Shown in pieces: positions 1 through 9,105 of a stretch of 64,000 bases of DNA. The position numbers and the translations under genes are program-made. Position 1 is the first letter of the stretch. Every line of letters starts with the position of its first letter. Origin of the DNA: Enteractinococcus helveticum (lineage in GTDB: Bacteria; Actinomycetota; Actinomycetes; Actinomycetales; Micrococcaceae); NCBI RefSeq assembly GCF_020742345.1, contig NZ_DYXC01000084.1, positions 1 to 64,000 on the forward strand, written 5' to 3'. The notes beneath the pieces were generated by a model. It ran no database searches, was not told where the DNA came from, and worked only from the letters and a program-made list of their open reading frames with translations.

Positions 1-1582
1 GTGGTTTCCCGTAACCGCCACCACCGGCGGTTTGAATGGTGATGCCTTCACCGGCATGGACTTCGAACCTGGTCATGGATGCTCGTGGTTCATCGCCGTC
101 GGCACCATGGCGGACAACATGGCCTGGCGTGCCATCTGCGCCACCAGCCAGGCCCCAGGGTGATGTGGTCACCCGGGAGGTCCCGGCTACGACTTGGGCT
201 TTGCCGCGGGTGAGTGTTAGGTGCCGGATCAACCCGTCACCGCCGCGGAAGGTTCCTGCTCCGCCGGTGTTCTCGGCGATTTGGTAGGCCTCAACTCGTA
301 GCGGATACTCACGTTCAATGACTTCACACGGGGTGTTGCGGGTATTGGTCATGTGTGTGTGCACGGCAGAGGCGCCGTCCTGGTCCGGCATGGCGCCCTG
401 TCCCCCGCCGTAGGTTTCGACGTAGGAGAAGTATTGGCCGGTGGTTTCGTCAAAGCCGCCGATGGTCATGATCGACATGGATCCGGAGGAGGCTGCCGGG
501 ACATGTTCGGGAGCGAATTGGTGAAACGCGCCGAGCAAGGCGTCGACAATGCGCTGTGCGGTTTGGATATTGCCGTTGGCGACCGGTGCGGGAAATACTG
601 CTGCCACCAGTGAGCCTTTGCGAGTGTGCACGGTGATCGGTTCCATCAGCCCAGCGTTCGAGGGCAAGGTGGGGTCGGTGAGCAGTTTTATCACGTAGGC
701 CACGCAGCCTTCGGTCACCGCCCAAGAACAGTTCACGGCACCGGAGACTTGGTCGTCGGTTTCGGTGAAGTCCACGGTGAGGTGTTCGCCGGAGACTTCC
801 ACGGTTACGGTGATCTCGGTGGGGTGTTCACGGTTGCCGTCGTGTTCCAGAATATCGGTAAAGGTCCCTTTACCATCGGGCAGGTGACCAATGGCTGCAG
901 CGGTGCGGCGGGCAGCATAGTCAATCAGAGCACGGGTGGATTGCCCAAAACGTTGGGTGCCCCATTCGGTTAATAATTCCTGGATACGCCGTTCGCCGAG
1001 TCGGTTGGCTGCCACTTGAGCCATGATGTCGCCGCGAGTTTTGTCCTGGGTGCGAATATTTGTCAGTAATACCGATAACAGTTCACGCTGCAGCACCCCG
1101 CCGGCGTAGAGTTTGACCGGAGGAACCCGCACACCTTCTTGGTAGATTTCGGTGGCATGTGTGGCCATCGAGCCCGGGGTGATCCCGCCGACGTCGACAT
1201 GGTGGGCCAGATTGGCGACCACGGCAATCAATTCATCATGCCAAAAAACCGGGGTGATGACACACATGTCTGGCAGGTGGGATCCGCCGAGATAGGGATT
1301 GTTGGTAATCAGCACGTCGCCGTCAACCAGGTTTTCGGTACCGTACGTGGCCAGCGTGTTTTTGATCATGGTTGGCATCAGGCCCAGATGCAATGGAATA
1401 TGTTCGGCCTGGGAGATGAGCATGCCGTCGGGCCCATAGATGCCTGCTGAGCAATCGCGCCGGTCTTTGATATTGGGCGAGTAGCTGGTTTGGATCAGGG
1501 CGGTGCCGACTTCTTCGGCGATGGATTCTAACCTGTTGCGTGCGATTTCAAGTTCTACCGCATTCAACGACGTCGGGTTCAT
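1..1582 (-). CDS. hyuB: Hydantoinase B/oxoprolinase family protein (HyuB-like), 3' part outside the window
   Basis: Reading the minus strand from 1582 gives an open frame that starts MNPTSLNAVELEIARNRLES and runs off the left edge after about 527 codons. Repeated motifs of the N-methylhydantoinase B/5-oxoprolinase C-half family are visible: a DVLITNNPYLGGSHLPD stretch near residue 90, and glycine-rich GGYGKP at the edge. The protein pairs with HyuA to hydrolyse cyclic amides (hydantoins, 5-oxoproline or related lactams) using ATP. Its ATG overlaps the HyuA stop as ATGA (1579-1582), so the two are translationally coupled. The exact substrate cannot be told from sequence, and the C-terminus is not in the window. 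Confidence 0.9.
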   Translation of the reverse strand, partial: MNPTSLNAVELEIARNRLESIAEEVGTALIQTSYSPNIKDRRDCSAGIYGPDGMLISQAEHIPLHLGLMPTMIKNTLATYGTENLVDGDVLITNNPYLGGSHLPDMCVITPVFWHDELIAVVANLAHHVDVGGITPGSMATHATEIYQEGVRVPPVKLYAGGVLQRELLSVLLTNIRTQDKTRGDIMAQVAANRLGERRIQELLTEWGTQRFGQSTRALIDYAARRTAAAIGHLPDGKGTFTDILEHDGNREHPTEITVTVEVSGEHLTVDFTETDDQVSGAVNCSWAVTEGCVAYVIKLLTDPTLPSNAGLMEPITVHTRKGSLVAAVFPAPVANGNIQTAQRIVDALLGAFHQFAPEHVPAASSGSMSIMTIGGFDETTGQYFSYVETYGGGQGAMPDQDGASAVHTHMTNTRNTPCEVIEREYPLRVEAYQIAENTGGAGTFRGGDGLIRHLTLTRGKAQVVAGTSRVTTSPWGLAGGADGTPGHVVRHGADGDEPRASMTRFEVHAGEGITIQTAGGGGYGKP

Positions 1583-3615
1583 GACTGCTCCTGGTCTGTC
1601 GCAGATCGAATATGTAGGAAATCATAGGTGTCGTTCTGCGCTGACTGATCGGGACGTATATAGATGGTGGAGTCGAACTGCTCGATGATCGCCGGGCCCT
1701 GTACCACGGTTGCCTCGCCGAAACTGGCGCGATCATATACTGGCACGTCGTGCCAGGAACCATCGATATAGACCTGTCGGTGGTGGGTGGCTGTGATTTC
1801 GGCGCTGATGGACGCCACGGATTCTAAAGCCCCATGTTCAACGGGTTGGGTCACCACCAGTCGGGCGACGACGATCTCCATGACTGCGTCCGGATCGGCA
1901 AATCCATAGTTTTCTTCGTGAGTATGTTCAAAGATTTCGCGTTGGGTCTGCCAGTCGGAATCCCAGGCGACCGTGAGCTCATATGATTGGCCGATGTACC
2001 GGGCATCGACCAACAACTCATAGTGGGTCTCAGCCTCTGGATGATCCAGATCAGCGCCCGCGTGTGCTTGCATGTCTTGGAAAGTAACCTCAAGGTCACT
2101 TAGTGCCTGCGGCGTGTTGACGTCCACACTGGTTGCATAGTCGTAGCGGATGGGCGCATCGAGCATGCCCACTGCTGAGGCAATTCCTGGCCGAGGTGGG
2201 ATAATCACCGAGCGCATATTGAGTTCCCGAGCAAGATCTGCACCGTGTAATGGGCCAGCGCCGCCGAAGGCTATCAAGTCACAGGCCCGTAGATCAACGC
2301 CGCGTTCCACTGAGACTTTGCGAATACCTCGGGCCATGGTTGCGGTAATAACCTTCAGTATGCCTTCGGCGGTGTCTTCTGCAGAAAGACCCAGCTGTTG
2401 GCCCCATTCGGTCATGGCTTGGCGAGCCGCCGGTACATCGAGTGCAAATTCTCCGCCAAGCAGCTGATCGCCCAGGCGACCTATCACGGCGTGGGCATCA
2501 GTGACGGTGAGATGTTCTCCGCCGCGCTGATAACTGATTGGTCCGGGGTCGGCACCTGCGGAATGGGGACCAACGCGTAGACCACCGCCGGAATCTATCC
2601 AGGCGATTGAACCGCCGCCGGCACCGATGGTGTGAACATCTACTGAGGGGAGTTTCAGTGGGAGTCCGGCAATTTCAGACGACAGTGTCTCATCGGGGAT
2701 GCCATCGCGTATCAGGGCAATATCCGTGGAGGTTCCGCCGATGTCAAAGGAGACGACGCGTTGCAGCCCAAGGTGTTTTGCCCAGTTGGCGGCTCCAACG
2801 ACTCCCCCGGCCAGGCCTGACAGCACCGTGCGTGCAGGGTGTTCTGCTGCGTCTGTGGGGCTGAGCAGCCCACCGGAGGACTGCATGATGCGCCATCCGG
2901 TTTCTACACCGGATTCGGTGAGTCCTTGTTCTAATTGGTGAATGTAGTGTGAAATACGCGGGGAAACGTAGGCGTTTATCGCTGCGGTCGAGGTGCGCTC
3001 AAATTCACGCATTTCAGCCGATACATCGGTTGCTGCCACAACCTGCTGGGCGACACCTGCTTGCTGGATGATCTCAGCGGCTCGATGTTCGTGTTCGGGG
3101 TTCACATAGGCATTGAGGAAGGAGACCACCACGACGTCCAGGTTGAAGTCGCGAAGGTCGTCAATGCTCGTGCGCAGTGCGTTCTCATCAAGGTCGGTAA
3201 TGGTCTGGCCGGTGGCGTCCATGCGTTGTGTGGCTTCAACAATGTGCTGACGGTCGATGAGTGGTTCGGGGCGTGCTTGGTGTTGGTCGTAGATGGATGG
3301 GCGGGCTTGGTGCGCGATGGCAAGCACATCTCGAAAACCTTTGGTCGTGACCATGCCAATGCGTGCCCCGTCACGGGTGATCACGGTGTTGGTTGCTACG
3401 GTACTGCCGTGGACAAATCTGGTGAGATCTTGTGGTGTGCCACCGACTCGGTTCAGTGCACCTTTGAGCCCGGCGATGACCGCTTGTTCTGGTGCTGCCG
3501 GTGTTGACGGAAGTTTCCAGACGTTCATGGTTCCGTCGTCGGCTCGGATTGCGACGTCGGTAAATGTCCCACCGGTATCGATGGCCATGTGTAAGGGCTG
3601 GTCGTGTTGACTCAT
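1579..3615 (-). CDS. hyuA: Hydantoinase/oxoprolinase family protein (HyuA-like), 678 aa
   Basis: The ATP-binding half of an ATP-dependent cyclic amidohydrolase. The first phosphate motif DTGGTFTDV lies at residues 13-21 and a second ASKHA-type motif FDIGGTSTD at about 290-298; GGAGPLHG lies further on. The frame stays open up to 3747, but the ATG at 3615 gives the family N-terminus (MSQHDQPLHMAIDTGG) and has a GAAGG element about 13 bases upstream. The length fits the usual 650-700 aa of stand-alone HyuA. It overlaps hyuB by four bases and lies downstream of the rpsI terminator, so it should have its own promoter in 3616-3733; I found no convincing one. Substrate unknown. Confidence 0.92.
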   Translation of the reverse strand: MSQHDQPLHMAIDTGGTFTDVAIRADDGTMNVWKLPSTPAAPEQAVIAGLKGALNRVGGTPQDLTRFVHGSTVATNTVITRDGARIGMVTTKGFRDVLAIAHQARPSIYDQHQARPEPLIDRQHIVEATQRMDATGQTITDLDENALRTSIDDLRDFNLDVVVVSFLNAYVNPEHEHRAAEIIQQAGVAQQVVAATDVSAEMREFERTSTAAINAYVSPRISHYIHQLEQGLTESGVETGWRIMQSSGGLLSPTDAAEHPARTVLSGLAGGVVGAANWAKHLGLQRVVSFDIGGTSTDIALIRDGIPDETLSSEIAGLPLKLPSVDVHTIGAGGGSIAWIDSGGGLRVGPHSAGADPGPISYQRGGEHLTVTDAHAVIGRLGDQLLGGEFALDVPAARQAMTEWGQQLGLSAEDTAEGILKVITATMARGIRKVSVERGVDLRACDLIAFGGAGPLHGADLARELNMRSVIIPPRPGIASAVGMLDAPIRYDYATSVDVNTPQALSDLEVTFQDMQAHAGADLDHPEAETHYELLVDARYIGQSYELTVAWDSDWQTQREIFEHTHEENYGFADPDAVMEIVVARLVVTQPVEHGALESVASISAEITATHHRQVYIDGSWHDVPVYDRASFGEATVVQGPAIIEQFDSTIYIRPDQSAQNDTYDFLHIRSATDQEQS

Positions 3616-3733
3616 TGTTGTCGCATCACACCTTCGACGATCCGGTTGGTCATCTTTGATCGTAGCGTTTTGATGGGATCTACAACACTGTTGCTGTTCG
3701 CAAGTTGCAGCCCAGAGGTGCGGGTGGTTAAAC

Positions 3734-3767
3734 AAAACATCCGCCAACCCAGGTTGACGGATGTTTT
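3734..3767 (-). terminator. Rho-independent terminator of rplM-rpsI
   Basis: A 15-bp stem (AAAACATCCGYCAAC and its complement, one G.T pair) around a 4-base loop, followed on the minus strand by a T-rich tail. It begins 16 bases after the rpsI stop codon and separates the ribosomal operon from hyuAB. Confidence 0.8.
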
Positions 3768-3783
3768 GAACAGTTCTGGCGGG

Positions 3784-4281
3784 TTAACGCTTCGAGTACT
3801 GTGGTGCTTTGCGAGCCTTCTTGAGGCCGGCCTTCTTGCGCTCGACTGCACGAGCGTCACGGGTCAGGAAGCCGGCTTTCTTCAGCGGGCCGCGGTTATT
3901 CTCGCGGTCGATTTCGTTGAGTGCCCGAGCAACACCCAGGCGGACAGCACCGGCTTGACCGGATGGGCCACCACCGTGAACCAGAGCGATGACGTCGTAG
4001 GCGCCTTCGAGTTCGAGTAGACGGAATGGGTCGTTGACTTCCTGCTGGTGCAGTTTATTCGGGAAGTATGCGTCGAGTTCGCGGCCATTGATCTTCCATG
4101 TTCCGGTACCTGGGATCAGGCGGACACGGGCAATAGCTCGCTTGCGACGGCCAACGGCCTGACCGGACTGGGTCAGTGCTGGGCGTTCGCTAACTTGTTG
4201 GGTAGCAACTGGGGCATCAGATTCCGAGGTGTAGCTGGTCAGCTCCTGGTCCTCAGTGATCTCATTGACGTTTTCAGTCAT
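3784..4281 (-). CDS. rpsI: 30S ribosomal protein S9
   Basis: 165 aa. Residues from about 40 onward are the S9 core: GRRKRAIARVRLIPGTG, then VHGGGPSGQAGAVRLGVARAL, and the universal C-terminal tail ending QYSKR, whose last Arg contacts P-site tRNA. The first 35 residues are an acidic/Thr-rich extension, common in actinobacterial S9. It is the distal gene of rplM-rpsI, 22 bases after the rplM stop, with an AAGGAG element before the ATG. Confidence 0.98.
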   Translation of the reverse strand: MTENVNEITEDQELTSYTSESDAPVATQQVSERPALTQSGQAVGRRKRAIARVRLIPGTGTWKINGRELDAYFPNKLHQQEVNDPFRLLELEGAYDVIALVHGGGPSGQAGAVRLGVARALNEIDRENNRGPLKKAGFLTRDARAVERKKAGLKKARKAPQYSKR

Positions 4282-4303
4282 GGGTTCTCCTTGAACTCAG
4301 GGC

Positions 4304-4747
4304 CTACTGGGCGACCTGGTCGATGATAAATTCTTTTGGCTGCTGGGCTGCGTGCGGGTGGTCGGAACCTTCGTAGACCTTCAGTTTCTTCACAACCTGG
4401 TCTGAGAGGCGGTTCGATGGCAGCATGCCCTTAACGGCTTTTTCAACCGCTCGAACTGGGTTTTTCTCCAGCAGTTCAGCATAGGTGGTTGAGGTCAAGC
4501 CACCCGGGTAACCGGAGTGACGGTAAGCTTTTTTCTGTTCCAGCTTGGCACCGGTCAGCGCTACTTTTTCAGCGTTAAGGATGATGACGTAATCACCCAT
4601 GTCCATGTGAGGTGCAAAAGTGGGCTTGTGCTTGCCGCGCAGCAGCGTTGCCACCTGGCTGGCAAGACGTCCCAGCACCACATCGGTGGCGTCAATGACG
4701 TGCCATTGACGATCAACGTCGTCTGGCGTTGGTGTAAACGTACGCAC
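4304..4747 (-). CDS. rplM: 50S ribosomal protein L13
   Basis: 147 aa, full length. Starts MRTFTPTPDDVDRQWHVIDA and contains VVLGRLASQVATLLRGKHKP, the DMGDYVIILNAEKVALTG segment and HPHAAQQPKEF near the C-terminus, all typical of L13, an early-assembly 23S-binding protein. First gene of the rplM-rpsI operon. About 230 bases of untranslated leader separate it from the candidate promoter at 4976-5004. Confidence 0.98.
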   Translation of the reverse strand: MRTFTPTPDDVDRQWHVIDATDVVLGRLASQVATLLRGKHKPTFAPHMDMGDYVIILNAEKVALTGAKLEQKKAYRHSGYPGGLTSTTYAELLEKNPVRAVEKAVKGMLPSNRLSDQVVKKLKVYEGSDHPHAAQQPKEFIIDQVAQ

Positions 4748-4975
4748 TATGTATTAGCCTTCGTATGTCGGTGTTCGGTCAGCAGAACCGGATGGTCGTG
4801 AGAACCATAAGCGCGAGTCTGCTGTTAAGTTGACAGTGCATCTCCGGTACACCAGGTGAGGGCTGGCGTGAAGCCGGGTCCGATCTTCCCGGTGCCGCAA
4901 CGACCCTAACGACGATGCAACTGCGTCGGGTGCTGCTGCGCTTGCGATCCGGGAGGACACGCACAACAGCTACCT

Positions 4976-5004
4976 ATGTTACTACGGATCACCATTCATC
5001 GCAA
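4976..5004 (-). promoter_or_regulatory. Candidate sigma-70 type promoter of rplM-rpsI
   Basis: On the minus strand TTGCGA (4999-5004), 17 bases, TAACAT (4976-4981). It points at rplM, the start codon lying about 230 bases downstream. The leader 4748-4970 contains no supported gene; short frames in it lack family signatures. The same TAACAT -10 appears upstream of infA. Inferred from consensus only. Confidence 0.45.
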
Positions 5005-5109
5005 AACGACTGTGCACGGTCATGATTCTTTGTCCCGACCAGCCACGATGCTGCTGGGTATAGAGTTGTGGTGGTCGGTGTGATGGGTTCCGGCTAGAAG
5101 GAAATGATC

Positions 5110-6012
5110 GTGGAATTACGTCAACTGGAATATTTCATGGCCGTCGCTGAAGAATTACACTTTGGCCGTGCCGCGGCTCGCCTGCATATTTCACAGCCAC
5201 CTTTGACTGTACATATCAAGCGGTTAGAAGAAGAGCTGGGCGTTTCGCTGTTCGATCGTACTTCGCGCCGCGTTTCGTTGACCTCGGAGGGAGCTCGCTT
5301 CCGGGATCTGATCGGCCCAATCTTGCAGGATTTAGAGGAGGCCGTTGAAGACCTGCGCGAGATCAAAGCCGGACGGCGCGGTCGGGTACGGGTGGGATTT
5401 GTTTCTTCGGCCAGTTATGAACTCGTCCCGGCCAGTGTGCGCGACATTCGTTTACAACATCCGGGCATTCATCTCGACCTTCACCCCATGGCCACAGGTG
5501 AACAGGTCGAAGCACTGTTGGAGAATCGTTTGGACATCGGCGTCATGCGGGATGCTCCCTTACAATCGGGGTTGCAATTTTCAACGCTTCTGACAGAGCA
5601 GCTGGTAGCTGTACTACCTTCCAACCACGCTTTGGCTAGCGAAGATGAGGTCTCGTCAGAAGATCTGATTCAATTGCCGTTAGTCTTATTCCCATTTCAG
5701 TCGATGCCAGGCTATGTCACCAAGATTATGGAGATTTTCCACCCCTTGGGGCGCTCACCTCGAATTGTTCAGCGGGCTATCAACCAGGAAAACGTTATGG
5801 GGCTGGTTGCTGCTGGAGTTGGCGCCTCGATTCTTCCCGCCTCGTTTTCCTCGTTTTCCATCCCCGGTGTGGTCACCAAGCCAATCACCGGTCGTCCCAC
5901 GACGCGGTTGGAGTTGGTAACCGATCAACATGAGGGCACCGCTAATATTGCGGCCGTTGTCGCCGTCATCACCGAAGCGGCCCGGCGGATTGGTCGCAAG
6001 GAAGCATCCTAG
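5110..6012 (+). CDS. LysR-family transcriptional regulator, 300 aa
   Basis: N-terminal winged helix-turn-helix (residues 1-60: ELRQLEYFMAVAEELHFGRA, then RLHISQPPLTVHIKRLEEEL) followed by a periplasmic-binding-protein-like effector domain (about 90-295). The GTG at 5110 is chosen because AGAAGGA (5096-5102) lies 7 bases upstream and gives the usual start of LysR proteins; an ATG at 5104 is in frame but only 1 base from that element. It is divergent from rplM, and its 3' end overlaps that of truA by 44 bases (convergent). No obvious target gene is adjacent; effector unknown. Confidence 0.93.
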   Translation: MELRQLEYFMAVAEELHFGRAAARLHISQPPLTVHIKRLEEELGVSLFDRTSRRVSLTSEGARFRDLIGPILQDLEEAVEDLREIKAGRRGRVRVGFVSSASYELVPASVRDIRLQHPGIHLDLHPMATGEQVEALLENRLDIGVMRDAPLQSGLQFSTLLTEQLVAVLPSNHALASEDEVSSEDLIQLPLVLFPFQSMPGYVTKIMEIFHPLGRSPRIVQRAINQENVMGLVAAGVGASILPASFSSFSIPGVVTKPITGRPTTRLELVTDQHEGTANIAAVVAVITEAARRIGRKEAS

Positions 6013-6853
6013 GGTCACGTTTGGCTCGAGTCTGAGCGGCACGAGCAGCGAGTTGATCGTCTGGCGGATACATCACGTAGTCCAGGATGAGCCCGTGGGC
6101 CGGTGCCAGGACCATATCGGAATCGCGCACCGGGTTTGTCAGGCGGCTGCGTAACCACCCCGGTTCGCGTGAACCGTCTCCGACCCGCAGTAGGGCTCCC
6201 ACCAGCGCACGAACCATGTGGTGGCAAAAAGCATCGGCTGTCAGATGAAGTGTCATCACGGTTTCTTCGCGAGTGGCCCGAAATTCTTGCAGGGTTCGAA
6301 TGGTGGTTGCACCTGGTCGAGGCTTGCAAAATGCGCTGAAATCATGCATTCCTTCTATCCCGGAAATTTCTTCAACCATGCGGTTCATGTCCAGGGGTTT
6401 GCGATGATGATACGTGAAGTGCCTGGTCAGGGGGTCAAACTCGTCCATGGCGATCCGATACCGATAGCTGCGCGCAACCGGCGAGAATCTGGCATCAAAG
6501 CCCGCTGGAACTATCTGGGCTTTGCGAATGTGGATCGCACCAGATGTTTTTGCCAGCACGCCGTTGAGTTTTGTCACCATCGCTGTCTCAGCAGGTCGCA
6601 TCGGGTGATTGCCGGGCAATTTTTCCCAAAGTGCTGCCGGAATATCAAAATGTATGACTTGATTGGCTGCATGCACACCGGCATCAGTACGTCCGGCCAC
6701 AGTCGTGGCGATCGGCTGGCGAAAGATAGTGGCTAGGCCGTCTTCTACGGTTCCTTGGATAGTGGCAAGTCCGGGTTGTGTGGCCCACCCGTGGTAGGCG
6801 GTTCCATCGTATGCCAAGTCGATACGAATCCGGTAAGTGCTCTGATCATGCAT
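5969..6853 (-). CDS. truA: tRNA pseudouridine(38-40) synthase TruA
   Basis: 294 aa. Isomerises uridines 38-40 in the tRNA anticodon arm. The frame starts RIRIDLAYDGTAYHGWA and contains the catalytic aspartate in GRTDAGVHA, plus RSYRYRI and the FSAFCKPR segment of the family. An upstream ATG at 6910 exists, but the region before MHDQSTYR is not family-like and overlaps the terminator at 6888-6928, so 6853 is chosen. It follows rplQ as in many actinobacteria, but that terminator lies between them. Its last 44 bases overlap the end of the LysR gene on the other strand. Confidence 0.95.
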   Translation of the reverse strand: MHDQSTYRIRIDLAYDGTAYHGWATQPGLATIQGTVEDGLATIFRQPIATTVAGRTDAGVHAANQVIHFDIPAALWEKLPGNHPMRPAETAMVTKLNGVLAKTSGAIHIRKAQIVPAGFDARFSPVARSYRYRIAMDEFDPLTRHFTYHHRKPLDMNRMVEEISGIEGMHDFSAFCKPRPGATTIRTLQEFRATREETVMTLHLTADAFCHHMVRALVGALLRVGDGSREPGWLRSRLTNPVRDSDMVLAPAHGLILDYVMYPPDDQLAARAAQTRAKRDPRMLPCDQSAGPLR

Positions 6854-6887
6854 ATATGTCAGTGTAATCGTTGTACAACGACGATTG

Positions 6888-6928
6888 ATCATAAAAGCCC
6901 CGCACAGCATGTGCGGGGCTTTTATGAT
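6888..6928 (-). terminator. Strong terminator at the end of the infA-rplQ operon
   Basis: A perfect 18-bp stem (ATCATAAAAGCCCCGCAC and its complement) with a 5-base loop, flanked by A and T runs on both sides, so it could act in either direction. It starts 15 bases after the rplQ stop and isolates truA from the operon. Confidence 0.9.
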
Positions 6929-6942
6929 TCAGTTGCGAAGAT

Positions 6943-7461
6943 TTACTTGTCGTCGTCAGCCTTATCGGCTGTTTCAGCAGTTTCTTCGACTTCTACGGCT
7001 TCATCAGCTTCTTCTGCTGCTGGTGCTTCATCAGCTGCGGTTTCAGCAACGGCTTCTGCTTCAGCAACAACAGCCTGTTTTGGCGAAACTGGTTCCATGA
7101 CCAGTTCGATGACTGCCATTGGGGCGTTGTCGCCAGGGCGGTTACCTATCTTGGTGATACGGGTGTATCCACCTTCGCGGTTCGCCATGGCCGGGCCAAT
7201 GACGGTGAACAGTTCGTGCACAACAGATTTGTTCGTGCGGGAGTTACCGGCGATAAGACCCTGTACCTTACGACGGGAGGCCAGGTCACCTGCTTTTGCG
7301 AAGGTGACGAGACGTTCGGCGTAAGGCTGCAGACGCTTTGCCTTAGTAAACGTGGTCTTGATGGACTTGTGTTCGAACAGGCTGACCGACAGATTCGCCA
7401 GCATACGACGCTGGTGTGCCGGGCCGCCGCCCAGGCGCGGTCCTTTGGTTGGGGTTGGCAT
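6943..7461 (-). CDS. rplQ: 50S ribosomal protein L17 with acidic C-terminal extension
   Basis: 172 aa. The first ~120 residues are the L17 core (MPTPTKGPRLGGGPAHQRRM, then LFEHKSIKTTFTKAKRL and the TRITKIGNRPGDNAPMAVIE region). The last ~50 residues are an Ala/Glu/Val-rich acidic tail absent from the ~120-aa proteobacterial protein but common in high-GC Gram-positives; its role is not established. Last gene of the infA-rpmJ-rpsM-rpsK-rpoA-rplQ operon. Confidence 0.98.
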   Translation of the reverse strand: MPTPTKGPRLGGGPAHQRRMLANLSVSLFEHKSIKTTFTKAKRLQPYAERLVTFAKAGDLASRRKVQGLIAGNSRTNKSVVHELFTVIGPAMANREGGYTRITKIGNRPGDNAPMAVIELVMEPVSPKQAVVAEAEAVAETAADEAPAAEEADEAVEVEETAETADKADDDK

Positions 7462-7521
7462 GAATTCTCCTTGTATGATTTCCCGGCACTATGTGCAGGG
7501 AATCAGTGGTTCAAATATGTC

Positions 7522-8520
7522 TTAGAGCCCGAACTCGTTTGACTCCTGGGAGTCAAAAGGCGAATCGAAGCTTCCAGGGCCACCGTCTTTAAGGGACAGA
7601 CCGAGACCCTCCAGTTTTTCTTTGACTTCGTCGATGGATTTTGCTCCGAAGTTGCGGATGTCCATTAAGTCGGTTTCGGAACGTGCTACAAGCTCTCCAA
7701 CGGTGTTGATGCCTTCGCGTTTCAGACAGTTATAGGACCTGACGGTAAGCTCCAGGTCTTCTACCGGCAGGGCGAGGTCTGCTGCAACACTGGTATCGAC
7801 AGGCGATGGGCCAACTTCAATACCTTCGGCTTCAACATTGAGTTCACGCGCCAGGCCAAACAGTTCAACCAGGGTTGAACCAGCCGAGGCCAGTGCGTCA
7901 CGTGGTGCCATGGAGGGCTTAGTTTCAACATCGATGGTCAGCTTGTCGAAGTCGGTGCGCTGTTCCACACGGGTAGCGTCGACTTTGAAAGTGACGGTCA
8001 ATACTGGTGAGTAGATCGAGTCGACCGGGATACGGCCGATCTCGGCATCTGGGGATTTGTTCTGTGCAGCAGTTACGTACCCACGGCCACGTTCGATGGT
8101 CAATTCCATATCGAACTTGCCCTTTTCATTAAGGGTGGCGATGTGCAGATCCGGGTTATGAATCTCAACACCTGCCGGTGGGGTGATATCAGCTGCGGTC
8201 ACGACACCTGGTCCCTGCTTGCGCAGGTATGCAACTACTGGCTCATCGTGGTGGGATGAGACTGACAGCTGCTTGACGTTCAAGATGACTTCAGTGACGT
8301 CTTCTTTAACACCTTGAATGGTGGTGAACTCGTGGAGAACCTGGTCGATACGAACCGAGGTGACAGCGGCACCTGGGATCGATGACAGCAGGGTTCGACG
8401 CAGTGAGTTACCGAGGGTGTAGCCGAAGCCCGGTTCTAGTGGTTCGAGGACAAAACGGGACCGGGTTTCTGAAACGGGTTCTTCAGTCAACGTGGGGCGC
8501 TGTGCAATGAGCACTGACAT
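7522..8520 (-). CDS. rpoA: DNA-directed RNA polymerase alpha subunit
   Basis: 332 aa. The N-terminal dimerisation domain (residues 1-~230: FVLEPLEPGFGYTLGNSLRR, LLSSIPGAAVTSVRI) assembles beta and beta-prime. After a linker, the C-terminal domain (about 250-315: LELTVRSYNCLKREGINTVG, RNFGAKSIDEVKEKL) binds UP elements and activators. The operon is co-oriented with the ribosomal genes. There is no rpsD between rpsK and rpoA, unlike mycobacteria, so S4 must be encoded elsewhere. The spacer 8521-8649 holds no supported gene. Confidence 0.99.
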   Translation of the reverse strand: MSVLIAQRPTLTEEPVSETRSRFVLEPLEPGFGYTLGNSLRRTLLSSIPGAAVTSVRIDQVLHEFTTIQGVKEDVTEVILNVKQLSVSSHHDEPVVAYLRKQGPGVVTAADITPPAGVEIHNPDLHIATLNEKGKFDMELTIERGRGYVTAAQNKSPDAEIGRIPVDSIYSPVLTVTFKVDATRVEQRTDFDKLTIDVETKPSMAPRDALASAGSTLVELFGLARELNVEAEGIEVGPSPVDTSVAADLALPVEDLELTVRSYNCLKREGINTVGELVARSETDLMDIRNFGAKSIDEVKEKLEGLGLSLKDGGPGSFDSPFDSQESNEFGL

Positions 8521-8649
8521 TTCCTTTCGGCGCGCGATCCGCCATTTGATGCGCGCAGTTGGGGGAAACGATGGAAATTATTTCTAGGTTAGTCCACGAC
8601 CGTTGGACAACATGGCTGTTGAGCGTTGGTTGTGGTGTGCTCAAAGGCC

Positions 8650-9048
8650 TTAAACGCGACGACGTTTAGCAGGGCGTGCACCGTTGTGTGCAACTGGAGT
8701 GACGTCCTGAATGGAGCCGACTTCCAGACCTGCGGCCTGCAGTGAACGAATCGCAGTTTCGCGACCGGAGCCTGGGCCTTTGACGAAGACGTCAACTTTA
8801 CGCATCCCGTGTTCCTGGGCGCGCTTGGCAGCTTGCTCAGCCGCGGTTTGAGCAGCGAACGGGGTTGATTTACGGGAACCTTTGAAGCCCATCTCTCCGG
8901 CGGAGGCCCAAGAGATGACAGCACCGGTGGTGTCGGTGATCGAAACGATGGTGTTGTTAAAGGTTGATTTAATGTGGGCTTGGCCCTGAGTAATATTCTT
9001 CTTGGAGCGACGTCCCTTACGTGGGGCCGCACCGCGTGGCTTTGCCAT
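8650..9048 (-). CDS. rpsK: 30S ribosomal protein S11
   Basis: 132 aa, full length. A basic N-terminus (MAKPRGAAPRKGRRSKKNIT), then the S11 core (AHIKSTFNNTIVSITDTTGA, FKGSRKSTPFAAQTAAEQAA) and the basic tail AHNGARPAKRRRV. S11 lies in the platform of the small subunit near the mRNA exit. 57 bases after rpsM. Confidence 0.98.
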   Translation of the reverse strand: MAKPRGAAPRKGRRSKKNITQGQAHIKSTFNNTIVSITDTTGAVISWASAGEMGFKGSRKSTPFAAQTAAEQAAKRAQEHGMRKVDVFVKGPGSGRETAIRSLQAAGLEVGSIQDVTPVAHNGARPAKRRRV

Positions 9049-9105
9049 AGAATGCTCTCCTACAAAAGCTTGATTTAGTAAATACGGATGTGGGACAAGA
9101 AGTGA

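Noticed and set aside
3061..3507. 148-aa and other plus-strand frames over hyuA and hyuB
   Set aside because: They lie antisense to well-supported hydantoinase genes and have no recognisable domain.
4754..4966. 60-70 aa frames in the rplM leader
   Set aside because: Composition is not protein-like, and both overlap the proposed untranslated leader; no homolog is suggested.
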